64,000 nucleotides of DNA from Gammaproteobacteria bacterium (GCA_024638505.1 JAHEKE010000003.1:108622-172621); one strand, 5' to 3'; shown: positions 26,979-36,522, counted from the stretch's first letter. Numbers and translations are program-made. The notes: generated by a model not told the origin, from the sequence alone.

Positions 26979-28004
26979 CTACTGCACCCATCCCCTCTCC
27001 CGGTAATAGCGCAAGGCCCCAGCGTGTAGCGGTAAAGTCAGGCCGCGATTATGCATGGAGTCGGGGCGCAGCTCACCGAATGCAGCATGTGCCGATCTCA
27101 GGCGATCCAGCTGCTCGAACACGAGTTTGACGAGAGTGTAGACAGTTTCTTCATCAAGGTCTTCAGTGGTGATAAGCGTCTGTACCAGACCGAAGGTGTC
27201 TATCGGTGCCGCGTTGGATTGGTAGATGCCGCCGGGTATTGACAGCGTGACGTAGTAAGGACGGGCGGCAATGAGCTTCTCAACTATCGCTGCGGAGACG
27301 TCTACCAGGCCGGCGTTACACAAATCTACCATGTGTTTGGTAGCGGCGTTAGGATGGATATCGCTGCGGACCACCGCATCTACCGTCCCGAAGCACAAAG
27401 CCAGGGTATCCTGAGACTGTGACGCCGGCAGTTCTTCTACTAGCTGAAAATCTTTTTTTGTCCAACCACTGGCCTGTAGCAAGTCGTCCAGCATGGTGCG
27501 CTGCGCTGAACCGGGATTGCCGACGTTAACTCTCTTGCTTTTCAGTTGGCTGAACGTTTCGATCTGCTGCTCCTGTCTGGCGAGTACGGTAAACGGGGTT
27601 CCGTTGAGGGAGAACAGGCTGCGCAGGTTATCAAAGTTGATATCAAAGAATTCGAACCGGCCACTGCCATTGCTCGCCTCGTATTGGACGGCAGAATCGA
27701 TGATGCCGAGATCAAGCGCTCCGTTACGGATATTGGTGATGATGTGAACCTGGTCTGAGCTGTCTATGTCTGTTCGCGCAACAGTTAATTCACAGTTGAT
27801 GTCTTCCGGCTGGCTGTTGATCAGTCTGCACAGAATGCGACTGGTATGGTTATTGAACGTCCCCCTTTGTGCGGCACCAAGCAGAACGTCCAGTGAAAAA
27901 GCCGGAACAGGGATTGACAATAAAAAGATGCTGATAAGCGATAGCACTAAGCGCCTTGAGACCCAGGCAGTTGGTCTGACCTGAAGGACTTTTTTGTTTT
28001 GCAT
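26979..28004 (-). CDS. Orphan, divergent TAXI-family solute-binding protein
   Basis: 341 residues from an ATG at 28004 with a GGAGG ribosome site; the frame runs far upstream but without one. A signal peptide ends near VPAFSLD. It is homologous to its neighbours over most of its length (RVNVGNPGSAQR, VHIITNIRNGALDLGI, LHAGALRYYRERGW), but the mature start reads LLGAAQRGTFNNHT in place of the otherwise invariant GTGGxTGVYY, and the GGSTYNI-like loop is replaced by an acidic stretch. No permease is encoded next to it on its strand; it points towards the first permease gene, 61 bases away. It may serve one of the two adjacent permeases with a different ligand, or be a sensor. Confidence 0.85.
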   Translation of the reverse strand: MQNKKVLQVRPTAWVSRRLVLSLISIFLLSIPVPAFSLDVLLGAAQRGTFNNHTSRILCRLINSQPEDINCELTVARTDIDSSDQVHIITNIRNGALDLGIIDSAVQYEASNGSGRFEFFDINFDNLRSLFSLNGTPFTVLARQEQQIETFSQLKSKRVNVGNPGSAQRTMLDDLLQASGWTKKDFQLVEELPASQSQDTLALCFGTVDAVVRSDIHPNAATKHMVDLCNAGLVDVSAAIVEKLIAARPYYVTLSIPGGIYQSNAAPIDTFGLVQTLITTEDLDEETVYTLVKLVFEQLDRLRSAHAAFGELRPDSMHNRGLTLPLHAGALRYYRERGWVQ

Positions 28005-28400
28005 GGTGCCTCCTTCCAGGGTTCCGGGCACCCGGCGAGAGCCAGAAACAGGTACCACAGTATCGACAGTATATAGGCATAGCTGAATGGACTGAAGAGT
28101 GGTCGACGGTTGCGTAGAGATATGCGGCAGCAAGGATAAGTACCGCAAACAGGCGCTGTTCACTCGGTGCGCCGAGAGCGGTTCAGGCATTGTCGCACAG
28201 CCCGGTCGACAGATGTTTAACGGTGTCGGTCGGCGCAATCCGCTGCTTACGGGGAAATATTTCAAAAACCAAGCGTGAATTGCTAATATACCGGCGTCAA
28301 TACTCATTACCGTGCACTATTTAACGATATCAGATAGCGGTAAGCTGTAACTCATAACATTAAAACAATTCACAACTAACTACTTTAGGAGAGATTAAAA
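28005..28400. other. Divergent intergenic region between two TAXI binding-protein genes
   Basis: 396 bases with no convincing gene. It must hold the promoters for both neighbours. On the forward strand TGCTAATAT at 28281-28289 resembles an extended -10 element, with a poor TTCAAA -35. I see no strong palindromic operator. The reverse-strand frame that continues upstream from the 26979-28004 gene through this region lacks a ribosome site and looks incidental. Confidence 0.4.
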
Positions 28401-29375
28401 ATGCGCTTATTGTCATTTGCCAGAACCCTGGCACTGTCAGCAGCGGTCGGACTCAGCGGTTTGTCCGGTGTGGCCCAAGCTGAGACGAAGTTTATAAGCA
28501 TTGGCACCGGTGGGGTAACGGGTGTGTACTACCCGACTGGTGGCGCGATCTGTCGTCTGGTTAATAAGGACCGGAAGGATCACGGCATCCGCTGCTCCGC
28601 GGAGTCGACCGGCGGATCGATCTACAACATCAACACCATCAGAGCCGGTGAGCTGGAATTCGGCGTGGCCCAGTCCGACTGGCAGTACCACGCTTATAAC
28701 GGTACTTCCAAGTTTGAGGACCAAGGCAAATTTGAAAACCTGAGGGCCGTTTTCTCGGTCCACCCAGAACCCGTTACCGTCATCGCCCATGATGATTCCG
28801 GCGTGAAGAACATCACCGACCTCAAAGGCAAGCGCTTGAACATTGGTAACCCAGGCTCGGGCACGCGCGGCACCTGGGAAGTTCTGGAGGAGGCGCTCGG
28901 CTGGCAGCGCGGTGACCTCAAACTGGCGGCGGAAATGAAATCGGCGGAAACCGGTCAGGCCGTGTGTGACGGTAAAATCGATGCGTATTTCTGGCTGGTG
29001 GGCCACCCCTCAGCGCTGACCCAGGAATCGCTGGCCACCTGTCCGTCGCATCTGGTTAACGTGACCGGCCCAGAGATCGACAAGCTGGTAGAGGCTAACT
29101 CCTACTATCGTAAAGCCACCATTCCGGCAGGGATGTACAATAACGAGGAGGACGTCAATACCTTTGGCGTGGGCGCTACTTTCGTTACCAGCGCGGATGT
29201 ACCGGATGACGTCGTATATGTGGTGGTGAAAGCGGTTTTTGACAATTTTGATACCTTCAAAAAGCTGCACCCCGCGTTTGCCAATCTTAAAGAAGAGGAG
29301 ATGATAACCGATGCCTTGTCGGCACCACTTCATCCAGGCGCGGAGAAATACTATAAAGAACGAGGTTGGATGTAA
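28401..29375 (+). CDS. TAXI-family TRAP transporter solute-binding protein (third)
   Basis: 324 residues with a TAGGAGAG ribosome site and a signal peptide ending at GVAQAET. It carries the full TAXI set: [16 protein letters not shown] at the mature start, [35 protein letters not shown] and [14 protein letters not shown]. It is periplasmic and ligand-binding. The gene is separated from its permease by a rho-independent terminator (29392-29420), which would give more binding protein than permease, the usual stoichiometry. It is very similar to the protein at 23442-24446. Ligand unknown. Confidence 0.95.
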   Translation: MRLLSFARTLALSAAVGLSGLSGVAQAETKFISIGTGGVTGVYYPTGGAICRLVNKDRKDHGIRCSAESTGGSIYNINTIRAGELEFGVAQSDWQYHAYNGTSKFEDQGKFENLRAVFSVHPEPVTVIAHDDSGVKNITDLKGKRLNIGNPGSGTRGTWEVLEEALGWQRGDLKLAAEMKSAETGQAVCDGKIDAYFWLVGHPSALTQESLATCPSHLVNVTGPEIDKLVEANSYYRKATIPAGMYNNEEDVNTFGVGATFVTSADVPDDVVYVVVKAVFDNFDTFKKLHPAFANLKEEEMITDALSAPLHPGAEKYYKERGWM

Positions 29376-29391
29376 TAATCTCGCAGTCTAT

Positions 29392-29420
29392 GGGGCGGTT
29401 TCATCCGCCCCGTTTTTTTT
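29392..29420 (+). terminator. Rho-independent terminator between binding protein and permease
   Basis: GGGGCGG (29392-29398), a TTTCAT loop and CCGCCCC (29405-29411) form a perfect 7-base stem followed by G and eight T residues. It lies 17 bases after the binding-protein stop and 83 bases before the permease start, so partial termination here would set their ratio. Confidence 0.92.
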
Positions 29421-29502
29421 CAATGCTTATATTTCGGCGTATGACAAATCACCGCTGCCCTAGCGGTACTGCCCATTCGCCGGATTGAAGGGGAGGTCAG
29501 CA

Positions 29503-32142
29503 ATGGCCAAAGAAGCGCTTTCTTCCGCTAATGTAGACGATCTGGTTGCGCAGGTCGATACCGGGGCTCGCAACCCCAGCGGCTGGCAGGGCCAGCTGAT
29601 TCTTTCTGTCGCCTTTGCCTGGGCGTGCTTCCAAATCTACATCGCCTCCAACTTACCATTCGAGCTGACCGACTTGACGGGCATCAGTCTTATCGTTACC
29701 GATTCCAACGCCCGCCTCATCCACCTCGCCTTTGCAGCTTTTCTGGCGGCGCTGGCATTCCCTCTGTTTAAAAGCAGCTCGCGCACGAGTATCCCCTGGT
29801 ATGACTGGCTGCTCGGCGCCCTGGCGGTGCTCTCCTGTCTTTACATCGTCGTCCTGCGTAACGAAATAGCGGTGCGAGCCGGATTGCCGACCGCGGGTGA
29901 TCTGATTATCTCGACCATCGGCATGATCGTGCTCGCTATTTCTGTATATCGTTCCCTCGGACTACCGCTGGTGATTATCAGCAGCGTTTTTATCACCTAC
30001 GTCTTTTTCGGCTCGGCGGAGTGGATACCCGATGCTATTCGCTGGAAGGGCGCATCCTACGGCAAGGCCATGTGGCACTACTGGATGCAGAATGAAGGGG
30101 TGTTCGGCGTTGCCTTAGGCGTATCTGCCCGACTGATATTTTTGTTCGTTTTGTTTGGCGCCATTTTGGAGAAGGCGGGCGCCGGTAACTACTTCATCAA
30201 GCTGGCCTTTGCCCTGCTCGGTCATTTTCGAGGCGGCCCGGCAAAGGCAGCAGTGTTGGCTTCGGCTATGAGCGGCCTGTACTCCGGCTCATCCATCGCC
30301 AATGTCGTCACCACCGGAACATTCACTATTCCTTTAATGAAGCGAACCGGCTTCACCGCAGAAAAAGCGGGCGCGGTGGAAGTTGCCTCCTCCACCAACG
30401 GCCAGCTTACGCCCCCGGTTATGGGCGCCGCCGCGTTTCTGATAGCGGAATTTACCGGCGTACCCTATACCGACATCCTCAAGCATGCGCTGGTGCCGGC
30501 GCTGGTGTCTTATATCGCCCTGATCTATATCGTGCATCTGGAAGCGATGAAGCTTGATTTGAAAGGGCTGAAGAAACCCCCTTCAAGCCTGACCTTCATA
30601 GGCAGGATAATCGGTTTCCTGACCGGCTTCATCAGCGTGGCCGTTCTGTTTGCGGCAGTCTATTACGGCCTGGGCTGGATTGGGGACGTGGCCCCGGAGT
30701 CTTCTTTTACCGCGGTAGTAATCATTAGCGCGGCGGCTTACCTGATACTGCTGTGGCTTGCCGCCAAGCGGCCGGATCTGCAGGTTGACCCGCCCGATGC
30801 GCCAATTGTGGAATTGCCCAAGGCCGGCCAGACGGCAATGACGGGTCTGTATTACATTCTGCCGATCGTTATCCTGATCTGGTGCATCCTGCCCACTCCG
30901 GATCGGCTGTCTCCAGCGCTGTCGGCGTACTGGGCCACTATCGCCATGATCATCGTTACGCTAACCCATCGGCCCCTGAAAGCCATCATGCGCGGCTCGG
31001 GTGACGTGGGCGCGGCTTTCAAGCAGGGCGCGGGCGACTTCGTTGCGGGCATGATATCCGGCTCGCGTAACATGATCAGTATTGGTATCGCGACCGGTGC
31101 CGCGGGCATTATCATCGGAACCATCTCCCTGACCGGCGCGCATCAGGTTATCGGCGCCTTCGTTGAAGCGATCTCCGGCGGTAATCTCATGTTCATGCTG
31201 ATCCTGGTCGCAATCATGAGCCTGATCTTGGGCATGGGTCTGCCGACGACGGCGAACTATATCGTCGTGTCCTCACTCATGGCGCCGGTGGTGGTCTCGC
31301 TGGGAGCGCAGAGCGGTCTCATCGTTCCGCTCGTCGCCGTCCACCTGTTTGTGTTTTATTTTGGCATCCTGGCTGACGATACGCCGCCGGTCGGGCTGGC
31401 GGCATTCGCCGCAGCGGCGATTTCACAGGGCGACCCAATCAAAACCGGTCTGCAGGGATTTGCCTACGATATCCGCACCGCGCTGTTACCGTTTTTGTTT
31501 ATTTTCAACACGGAGCTGCTGCTGATTGATGTCTCTGCCGTTAAGGCAGTCATTGTATTCGCTGTGGCTGTAATCGCGATGATGCTGTTTGCAGCAGCAA
31601 CGCAGAACTATTTCTTTGTGCGCAATCGAATTTGGGAGACCGTACTGCTGCTGCTGGTGGCTTTCACCTTATTCCGGCCCGGTTTCTGGCTCGACCGCGT
31701 GGCACCGCCCTTTACCGACAAGCCGGGCATCGAGATTGAGCAAATCGCGGACGGCAGACCGGTTGGCGAGGACCTCAGAGTATTGTTGTCCGGTCCCGAC
31801 CTCAACCACCCAGACCGGATATTCTCTACCAGTATTCTCATTCCGATGGGGGAGGGCGACGGCGTCACCCGGCTGGAAAACAGCGGACTGCTGATCATCG
31901 TCGACGGCGACCAGGCTCTGATGGAAGAGCCGCTGCCGGGCACAGCGTTTGAGGGGCTGGGTCGCAAGTTCGATTTTTACGGCGACAAGCCGGTGATTAT
32001 AGAGTCGGTTGCCGTTCCGAATGAGCGCATGGCCAAGGAAGTGTTTTATATTCCGGCGGTGCTGTTACTGGCGCTGGTTGTCTACTTTCAGTTCAGGCGC
32101 AAGCGCCGCGCAGCAGGGGCACCCGCAACACAAACTGCGTAA
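29503..32142 (+). CDS. TRAP transporter permease, fused small and large subunits (second)
   Basis: 879 residues from an ATG with a GGGGAGG ribosome site. About 18-20 membrane segments in the same order as the first permease: 4-TM part, 12-TM part with RGGPAKAAVLASAMSG, STNGQLTPPVMGAA and GMGLPTTANYIVVSS, then a soluble C-terminal extension of about 150 residues, a final helix and the KRRAAG tail (DUF3394-like). An insertion of about 60 residues around 355-430 (AVLFAAVYYGLGWIG to LAAKRPDL) accounts for the greater length. It uses an ion gradient to import the ligand of the binding protein at 28401-29375. The universal stress gene follows by 15 bases. Confidence 0.93.
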   Translation: MAKEALSSANVDDLVAQVDTGARNPSGWQGQLILSVAFAWACFQIYIASNLPFELTDLTGISLIVTDSNARLIHLAFAAFLAALAFPLFKSSSRTSIPWYDWLLGALAVLSCLYIVVLRNEIAVRAGLPTAGDLIISTIGMIVLAISVYRSLGLPLVIISSVFITYVFFGSAEWIPDAIRWKGASYGKAMWHYWMQNEGVFGVALGVSARLIFLFVLFGAILEKAGAGNYFIKLAFALLGHFRGGPAKAAVLASAMSGLYSGSSIANVVTTGTFTIPLMKRTGFTAEKAGAVEVASSTNGQLTPPVMGAAAFLIAEFTGVPYTDILKHALVPALVSYIALIYIVHLEAMKLDLKGLKKPPSSLTFIGRIIGFLTGFISVAVLFAAVYYGLGWIGDVAPESSFTAVVIISAAAYLILLWLAAKRPDLQVDPPDAPIVELPKAGQTAMTGLYYILPIVILIWCILPTPDRLSPALSAYWATIAMIIVTLTHRPLKAIMRGSGDVGAAFKQGAGDFVAGMISGSRNMISIGIATGAAGIIIGTISLTGAHQVIGAFVEAISGGNLMFMLILVAIMSLILGMGLPTTANYIVVSSLMAPVVVSLGAQSGLIVPLVAVHLFVFYFGILADDTPPVGLAAFAAAAISQGDPIKTGLQGFAYDIRTALLPFLFIFNTELLLIDVSAVKAVIVFAVAVIAMMLFAAATQNYFFVRNRIWETVLLLLVAFTLFRPGFWLDRVAPPFTDKPGIEIEQIADGRPVGEDLRVLLSGPDLNHPDRIFSTSILIPMGEGDGVTRLENSGLLIIVDGDQALMEEPLPGTAFEGLGRKFDFYGDKPVIIESVAVPNERMAKEVFYIPAVLLLALVVYFQFRRKRRAAGAPATQTA

Positions 32143-32157
32143 AGAGAGACTTGAGAA

Positions 32158-32586
32158 ATGTTTAACAACATCCTTCTGCCAATTGATTTAAGTGAAGAGA
32201 GTTCCTGGCGCAAACCGCTGCAGGTGGCGATAGATATGTGTCAGAAAAATGACGCGGTGTTGCGGGTGATGACCGTGGTTCCTGATTTGGGCATGAACAT
32301 CGTGGCCCAGTACTTTCCTGAAGGCTATGAACAGGAAGTGGTCAAAAAGACGCTGCAGCAGCTGAAGGATTTCGTTAAGGAACACGTGCCCGGCGGCATT
32401 ACGGTAAAGCACGCGGTGGGTGAAGGGTCAATATATAAAACTATCCTGCAAGTTGCGGAAGAGACAAAGGCCGACCTGATCATCATGCAATCGCTGCGAC
32501 CCGAGCTGAAGGATTATCTGCTGGGTCCCAATGCTTCTCGCGTCGTGCGCCACGCTGATTGCAGCGTTCTCGTGGTCAGGGAGTAA
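32158..32586 (+). CDS. UspA-family universal stress protein
   Basis: 142 residues, cytoplasmic, alpha/beta Rossmann-like. It begins MFNNILLPIDLSE and ends with the nucleotide-binding segment DYLLGPNASRVVRHADCSVLVVRE, in which a GxxxxxVVRHA pattern replaces the full ATP-binding G-2x-G-9x-G. It is 15 bases behind the second TRAP permease with an AGAGAGA ribosome site, the same arrangement as TeaD with the ectoine TRAP transporter, where the protein tunes transport activity. A regulatory role for the adjacent transporter is therefore likely but inferred. Confidence 0.9.
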   Translation: MFNNILLPIDLSEESSWRKPLQVAIDMCQKNDAVLRVMTVVPDLGMNIVAQYFPEGYEQEVVKKTLQQLKDFVKEHVPGGITVKHAVGEGSIYKTILQVAEETKADLIIMQSLRPELKDYLLGPNASRVVRHADCSVLVVRE

Positions 32587-32665
32587 AATCCAAGACTAAA
32601 AATAGATCCGGGCGCGCTAGAAAAAGAAATACAACATCGCTGCGGCGCGCTGACAGTAAAACCAC

Positions 32666-33721
32666 CTAGTAAGCTATTTCATCAGGGTTCAATAGATATC
32701 TGGTGAGCTTGGATTCATAGCCAAATATTGCCGGCTGGCCTCCGGTATGCATGAATAGCATGGCGCGCTTCGAATCCGCCTTGTGCTGGCGGGCTATAGC
32801 TATGAATCCTGCCATGGATTTTGCAGTGTAAGTTGGATCGACTAACAGCCCCTCAAGGTGAGCGGACAGTTCTATTGCCTCCATGGCAGCCGGATTGCTC
32901 ATGCCGTAACCCGGCGCTAAAAAAGCGTCTACCAGGTTGATATCCGAGCGCGCAACTGGGTTGGTGATACCAAGCAGTTGGGCGATCTCGTGGCAGCGAC
33001 TTTCTATGCGCTGTTGCTGCGCGTCGGCGTCGCGTCGAACGCAGATTCCGGTGACCTTCATGTCGGATCCCAGAGCTTTCAGCCCGAATAAAAGTCCTGC
33101 ATGAGTGTGGCCGCTGCCCGAGGCGGTAACCGTTTCAGCGAAATCAAGATTTGCCCCATTCATCTGCTGCAGTAATTCCTGTGCACATAAGACATAGCCG
33201 AGTGCACCGAGCGGCGGATGGCCCGGAGCGAGTGGGATGACGTATGTTCGACGCCCTTTTTCTTCTAGTTCTCCCGCAATTTCTCTGATGCGACGATCTG
33301 CACCGGCCTCATCCTCTCCTTTGTCGTAATAATAGAGTTTTGCTCCAAACAGCCTGTCGAGCAGCACATTGCCTGAATTTTTATACACGCTGTCAACATC
33401 GGCTACCCGGTCCTCCAGCTGAATACAGCACTTCATCCCGAGTTTACAGGCCGCAGCCGCGGCCAGCCGAACGAAGTTTGACTGAACGGCGCCGGTGATC
33501 AGAACGGTATCGGCAGACTGTGCCTGAGCTTCACCCAAGTAGAATTCCAGCTGACGAACTTTATTTCCACCGAATGCTAAACCGGTGCAGTCGTCTCGTT
33601 TGACAAACAGTTTAATCCCACCCACGTGTTGGCAGAGGTTTTTCAGCTCGTCAATCGGAGTAGGCACATGGGCAAGATCTACCCGAGGCAGCTGCTTAAG
33701 TCTGCCCAGGCTGCGGGTCAT
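32666..33721 (-). CDS. D-cysteine desulfhydrase-like PLP enzyme (first paralogue)
   Basis: 351 residues from the ATG at 33721 with a GGACAGGG ribosome site; a GTG 13 codons upstream is possible. It belongs to the ACC deaminase/D-cysteine desulfhydrase group: LFVKRDDCTGLAFGGNKVRQLEF holds the PLP lysine, VQSNFVRLAAAAA follows, and TASGSGHTHAGLL binds the phosphate. Compared with its paralogue at 34676 it has FVRL where desulfhydrases have HVRQ or HARQ, so the nucleophile-adjacent histidine is replaced by phenylalanine. Such a change could alter the reaction. The enzymes eliminate sulfide, sulfite or ammonia from small amino acids. Confidence 0.85.
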   Translation of the reverse strand: MTRSLGRLKQLPRVDLAHVPTPIDELKNLCQHVGGIKLFVKRDDCTGLAFGGNKVRQLEFYLGEAQAQSADTVLITGAVQSNFVRLAAAAACKLGMKCCIQLEDRVADVDSVYKNSGNVLLDRLFGAKLYYYDKGEDEAGADRRIREIAGELEEKGRRTYVIPLAPGHPPLGALGYVLCAQELLQQMNGANLDFAETVTASGSGHTHAGLLFGLKALGSDMKVTGICVRRDADAQQQRIESRCHEIAQLLGITNPVARSDINLVDAFLAPGYGMSNPAAMEAIELSAHLEGLLVDPTYTAKSMAGFIAIARQHKADSKRAMLFMHTGGQPAIFGYESKLTRYLLNPDEIAY

Positions 33722-33867
33722 GGGACCCTGTCCATTTACTTTAGTTCTATATCCCTTCACTTACTATTTTACAATCCACGCCGCAAGGCAATCAGAATAA
33801 ACCGGGCAGAGTGTATGCATTATAGTTTACCATCCGCAAGTGTTTATACTGCTGAAGGAAGACAATA

Positions 33868-34590
33868 ATGCTTGGTGTCCTGGGCGGAATGGGGCCGCTG
33901 GCTACTGCAGATTTTCTGCAAAAATTTGTCAAAGCGACACCGGCAGAGACTGATCAAGATCATCCTGAGGTAGTCGTATTTTCCAATTCTAAAATCCCGG
34001 ACAGGGTTGGCCCCATACTGGGCAAGAGCACAGTTTCACCGCTGCCAGGGCTGATCGACAGCGCACAGCGGCTGGAGAATTTTGGCGCGCAGCTGATCGC
34101 CATGCCCTGCCATACGGCCCATTATTGGTATACGCAGATTGCGTCAGCCGTCACCGTACCCTTTTTACACATCGCAGATGTCACCTGCGAGGAGATCGTT
34201 CGCAGCGCAACCGAGCGCAAACCGACAGTTGGTGTTTTGGCTACCCGGGCCACGCTGCACGCACAGATCTATCAGCACCGTTTCAGGTCTTTTGGTATTT
34301 CTTATCTGCTGCCCGAGCCGGACGACCTAGAGCGGATTGTTTTACCGGCAATAGCGGCAGTCAAACGGCAATCCCTGGCCCAAGCTGGTCAGCTGTTGGC
34401 TGTCGCAGCCGAGCGGATGATGCAAAAAGGGGCAGGTCTGGTGGTGCTGGCCTGTACGGAACTTCCCACGGTGCTAGAGCACACTGATTCAGATGTGCGC
34501 GGGTGCTGCATCGACACAACTGAAACCCTGGCTCGAGCCTGTGTTTCTGCTCTTGGCTTTAAGCGGCGGTCGGCACCGAGCACAGCTTAA
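33868..34590 (+). CDS. Aspartate/glutamate racemase family protein
   Basis: 240 residues, cytoplasmic, complete for the family. It starts MLGVLGGMGPLATADF and has both catalytic cysteines of these cofactor-independent racemases: Cys81 in AMPCHTAH and Cys196 in LACTELP. The family interconverts L- and D-aspartate or related amino acids. A run CDS on the opposite side, the two PLP lyase-like genes flanking it point away or towards it, and all three probably handle D- or sulfonated amino acids. The frame starts at ATG 33868 with a GAAGGA ribosome site. The true substrate may differ from aspartate. Confidence 0.92.
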   Translation: MLGVLGGMGPLATADFLQKFVKATPAETDQDHPEVVVFSNSKIPDRVGPILGKSTVSPLPGLIDSAQRLENFGAQLIAMPCHTAHYWYTQIASAVTVPFLHIADVTCEEIVRSATERKPTVGVLATRATLHAQIYQHRFRSFGISYLLPEPDDLERIVLPAIAAVKRQSLAQAGQLLAVAAERMMQKGAGLVVLACTELPTVLEHTDSDVRGCCIDTTETLARACVSALGFKRRSAPSTA

Positions 34591-34675
34591 AGGCTTTCTC
34601 GGAGGAGGCGCGCGCCGCGCTGCTTGCCTTACTGTCAATATCACCGCATCGGGGTGGGGGAGACGCTCGCTCCAG

Positions 34676-35701
34676 TTATTCATCAGCTTTCAGTTTTTTG
34701 TTTTTTGGATTGAAGAACCAATCATAAGCGAACAGTGCCACAGATCCACCAGTATGCAGAAATACCACGGCGTCTTCTTCGGTCAGTTCACCATTTCGAA
34801 TCATTCCAATCAAACCAGCCATACCCTTACCAGCATAAACTGGGTCAAGCAGAATGCCTTCATACTGCGCGCACAGCTGAACCGCCTCAAGCATGCCTTC
34901 GGTAGGGATGCCGTAGCCGTCGCCCACGTATTGATCCCGTACCTGCACCCTGGACTCGGCCACGCCGTCTTCAACGCCGATATATTTCGCCGTCTCGGTA
35001 GCGAGCGCATGCACCTTGGCGATCTGAGTTTTTTCATCGGCGCGAACGCTGACACCGATGACGTCAATACTTGAGTTAAGTGCAACCAGGCCCGCGACTA
35101 AACCCGCCTGTGTGCCTGTGCTTCCAGTGCCGTGGACGATTTTGGTAACCGGTAATCCGCGGTCTGCTATCTGCGCTGTCAGTTCGTTAGCGCAATCGAC
35201 GTAGCCAAGCGCTCCCACCCGATTCGAGCCGCCGCCTGGTATGACATAAGGTTTTCGGCCGGAGTCGCGCAAGGTATCCGCTAGCTCTTCCATGGCGGCA
35301 TCCATGTCGGTGCCGCTTGGACGGTAGTCGATGTCCGCCCCGAACAACCCATCGAGCAGGACATTGCCCGACGTGTTGTAAGTGTCCGGTGCGTCGGGCA
35401 CCCTTGTTTCCAGGAGGATTTTACAGTCAAGCTCGAGCCGGGCCGCAGCCGCCAGCGTTTGCCGCACGTGGTTTGACTGAACCGCTCCCTGTGTGATCAC
35501 AGTGTCGGCTCCCTGTGCCAGAGCGTCCGCCATCAGAAATTCGAGCTTCCTGGTCTTGTTTCCACCCGACGCGAGTCCGGTGCAATCATCCCTTTTTACG
35601 TAAAGTTTGGGTCCTCCTAGCAACTTGGAAAGACGCGGCATTGCCTCCAGTGGTGTGGGCAGATGTGCAAGCGAAATGCGTGGAAATTGCGAGAGATTCA
35701 T
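34676..35701 (-). CDS. D-cysteine desulfhydrase / L-cysteate sulfo-lyase-like PLP enzyme
   Basis: 341 residues. The motif KRDDCTGLASGGNKTRKLEF carries the PLP lysine, QGAVQSNHVRQTLAAAA the active-site histidine segment, and HGTGSTGTQAGL the phosphate cup. The RDDCTGL...GGNKTRKLEF form resembles CuyA, the sulfo-lyase that splits L-cysteate into pyruvate, ammonia and sulfite, as closely as D-cysteine desulfhydrase DcyD, so both activities are plausible. It is a paralogue of the gene at 32666. The neighbouring racemase and two TRAP transporters suggest uptake and breakdown of small amino or sulfonic acids. Confidence 0.88.
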   Translation of the reverse strand: MNLSQFPRISLAHLPTPLEAMPRLSKLLGGPKLYVKRDDCTGLASGGNKTRKLEFLMADALAQGADTVITQGAVQSNHVRQTLAAAARLELDCKILLETRVPDAPDTYNTSGNVLLDGLFGADIDYRPSGTDMDAAMEELADTLRDSGRKPYVIPGGGSNRVGALGYVDCANELTAQIADRGLPVTKIVHGTGSTGTQAGLVAGLVALNSSIDVIGVSVRADEKTQIAKVHALATETAKYIGVEDGVAESRVQVRDQYVGDGYGIPTEGMLEAVQLCAQYEGILLDPVYAGKGMAGLIGMIRNGELTEEDAVVFLHTGGSVALFAYDWFFNPKNKKLKADE

Positions 35702-35924
35702 TACTGATTTCCTGATTTGAAGGTCACTTTGTACATTTTATTTCCGGCTTTGGGAACCCTTTATTACCCTACAACATGACCGGTCAGTTTGATACCATTC
35801 GCACAGTTAGACAATACGTCATCAAATAATCCGCAGATACCTGCTTCCAAGCTATCGATAAACTCGACGGGGCTTTAGGCACTTGATTAAAGTTCCGCTG
35901 CAATCTACCAAAAATCTTACAGCT

Positions 35925-36518
35925 ATGTCTGAACGTATCGCCCAAGTCGAGCGCAATACTAATGAAACCCAAATTCGCGTCAAGATTGACCTTGACGGGA
36001 AAGGGCGTGCGTCGCTGGACATCGGTGTGCCCTTCATGGAGCACATGCTGGATCAGGTTGCGCGCCACGGTATGATCGATGTGGAGATTTCTGCCAAGGG
36101 TGATCTGGCTATAGATGCGCACCATACGATAGAGGATGTAGGCATTACTCTAGGTCAAGCCTTAACGCAGGCGGTGGGTAATAAACAGGGTATCCATCGG
36201 TACGGGCATGCCTATGTACCGCTGGATGAGGCTTTGAGCCGCGTCGTCCTGGATCTATCCGGGCGCCCCGGGTTGGAGTACCGCGTCATCTATCCACGTG
36301 CCCGGGTCGGCCAATTCGACGTAGATTTAATCAGAGAGTTTTTTCAAGGTTTTGTAAATCACGCCCAGGCTACCGTCCATGTGGACAATATTCGCGGCGC
36401 AAACGCACATCATATAGCGGAAACAATATTCAAAGCATTTGGTCGCGCGCTGCGTATGGCGGTGGAGTTAGACGCCCGCTTAGGGCAGGCCGTCCCGTCG
36501 ACCAAAGGAAGGTTGTAG
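35925..36518 (+). CDS. hisB: Imidazoleglycerol-phosphate dehydratase
   Basis: 197 residues from the ATG at 35925, the usual length for stand-alone HisB; a TTG 14 codons earlier is less likely. It catalyses the manganese-dependent dehydration of imidazole glycerol phosphate, step six of histidine synthesis. Metal and active-site motifs are present in two repeats: FMEHMLDQ and [11 protein letters not shown], then [14 protein letters not shown] and [10 protein letters not shown]. It is a single-function enzyme, unlike the bifunctional enterobacterial HisB. It heads the hisBHAFIE run. Confidence 0.97.
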   Translation: MSERIAQVERNTNETQIRVKIDLDGKGRASLDIGVPFMEHMLDQVARHGMIDVEISAKGDLAIDAHHTIEDVGITLGQALTQAVGNKQGIHRYGHAYVPLDEALSRVVLDLSGRPGLEYRVIYPRARVGQFDVDLIREFFQGFVNHAQATVHVDNIRGANAHHIAETIFKAFGRALRMAVELDARLGQAVPSTKGRL

Positions 36519-36522
36519 CATC

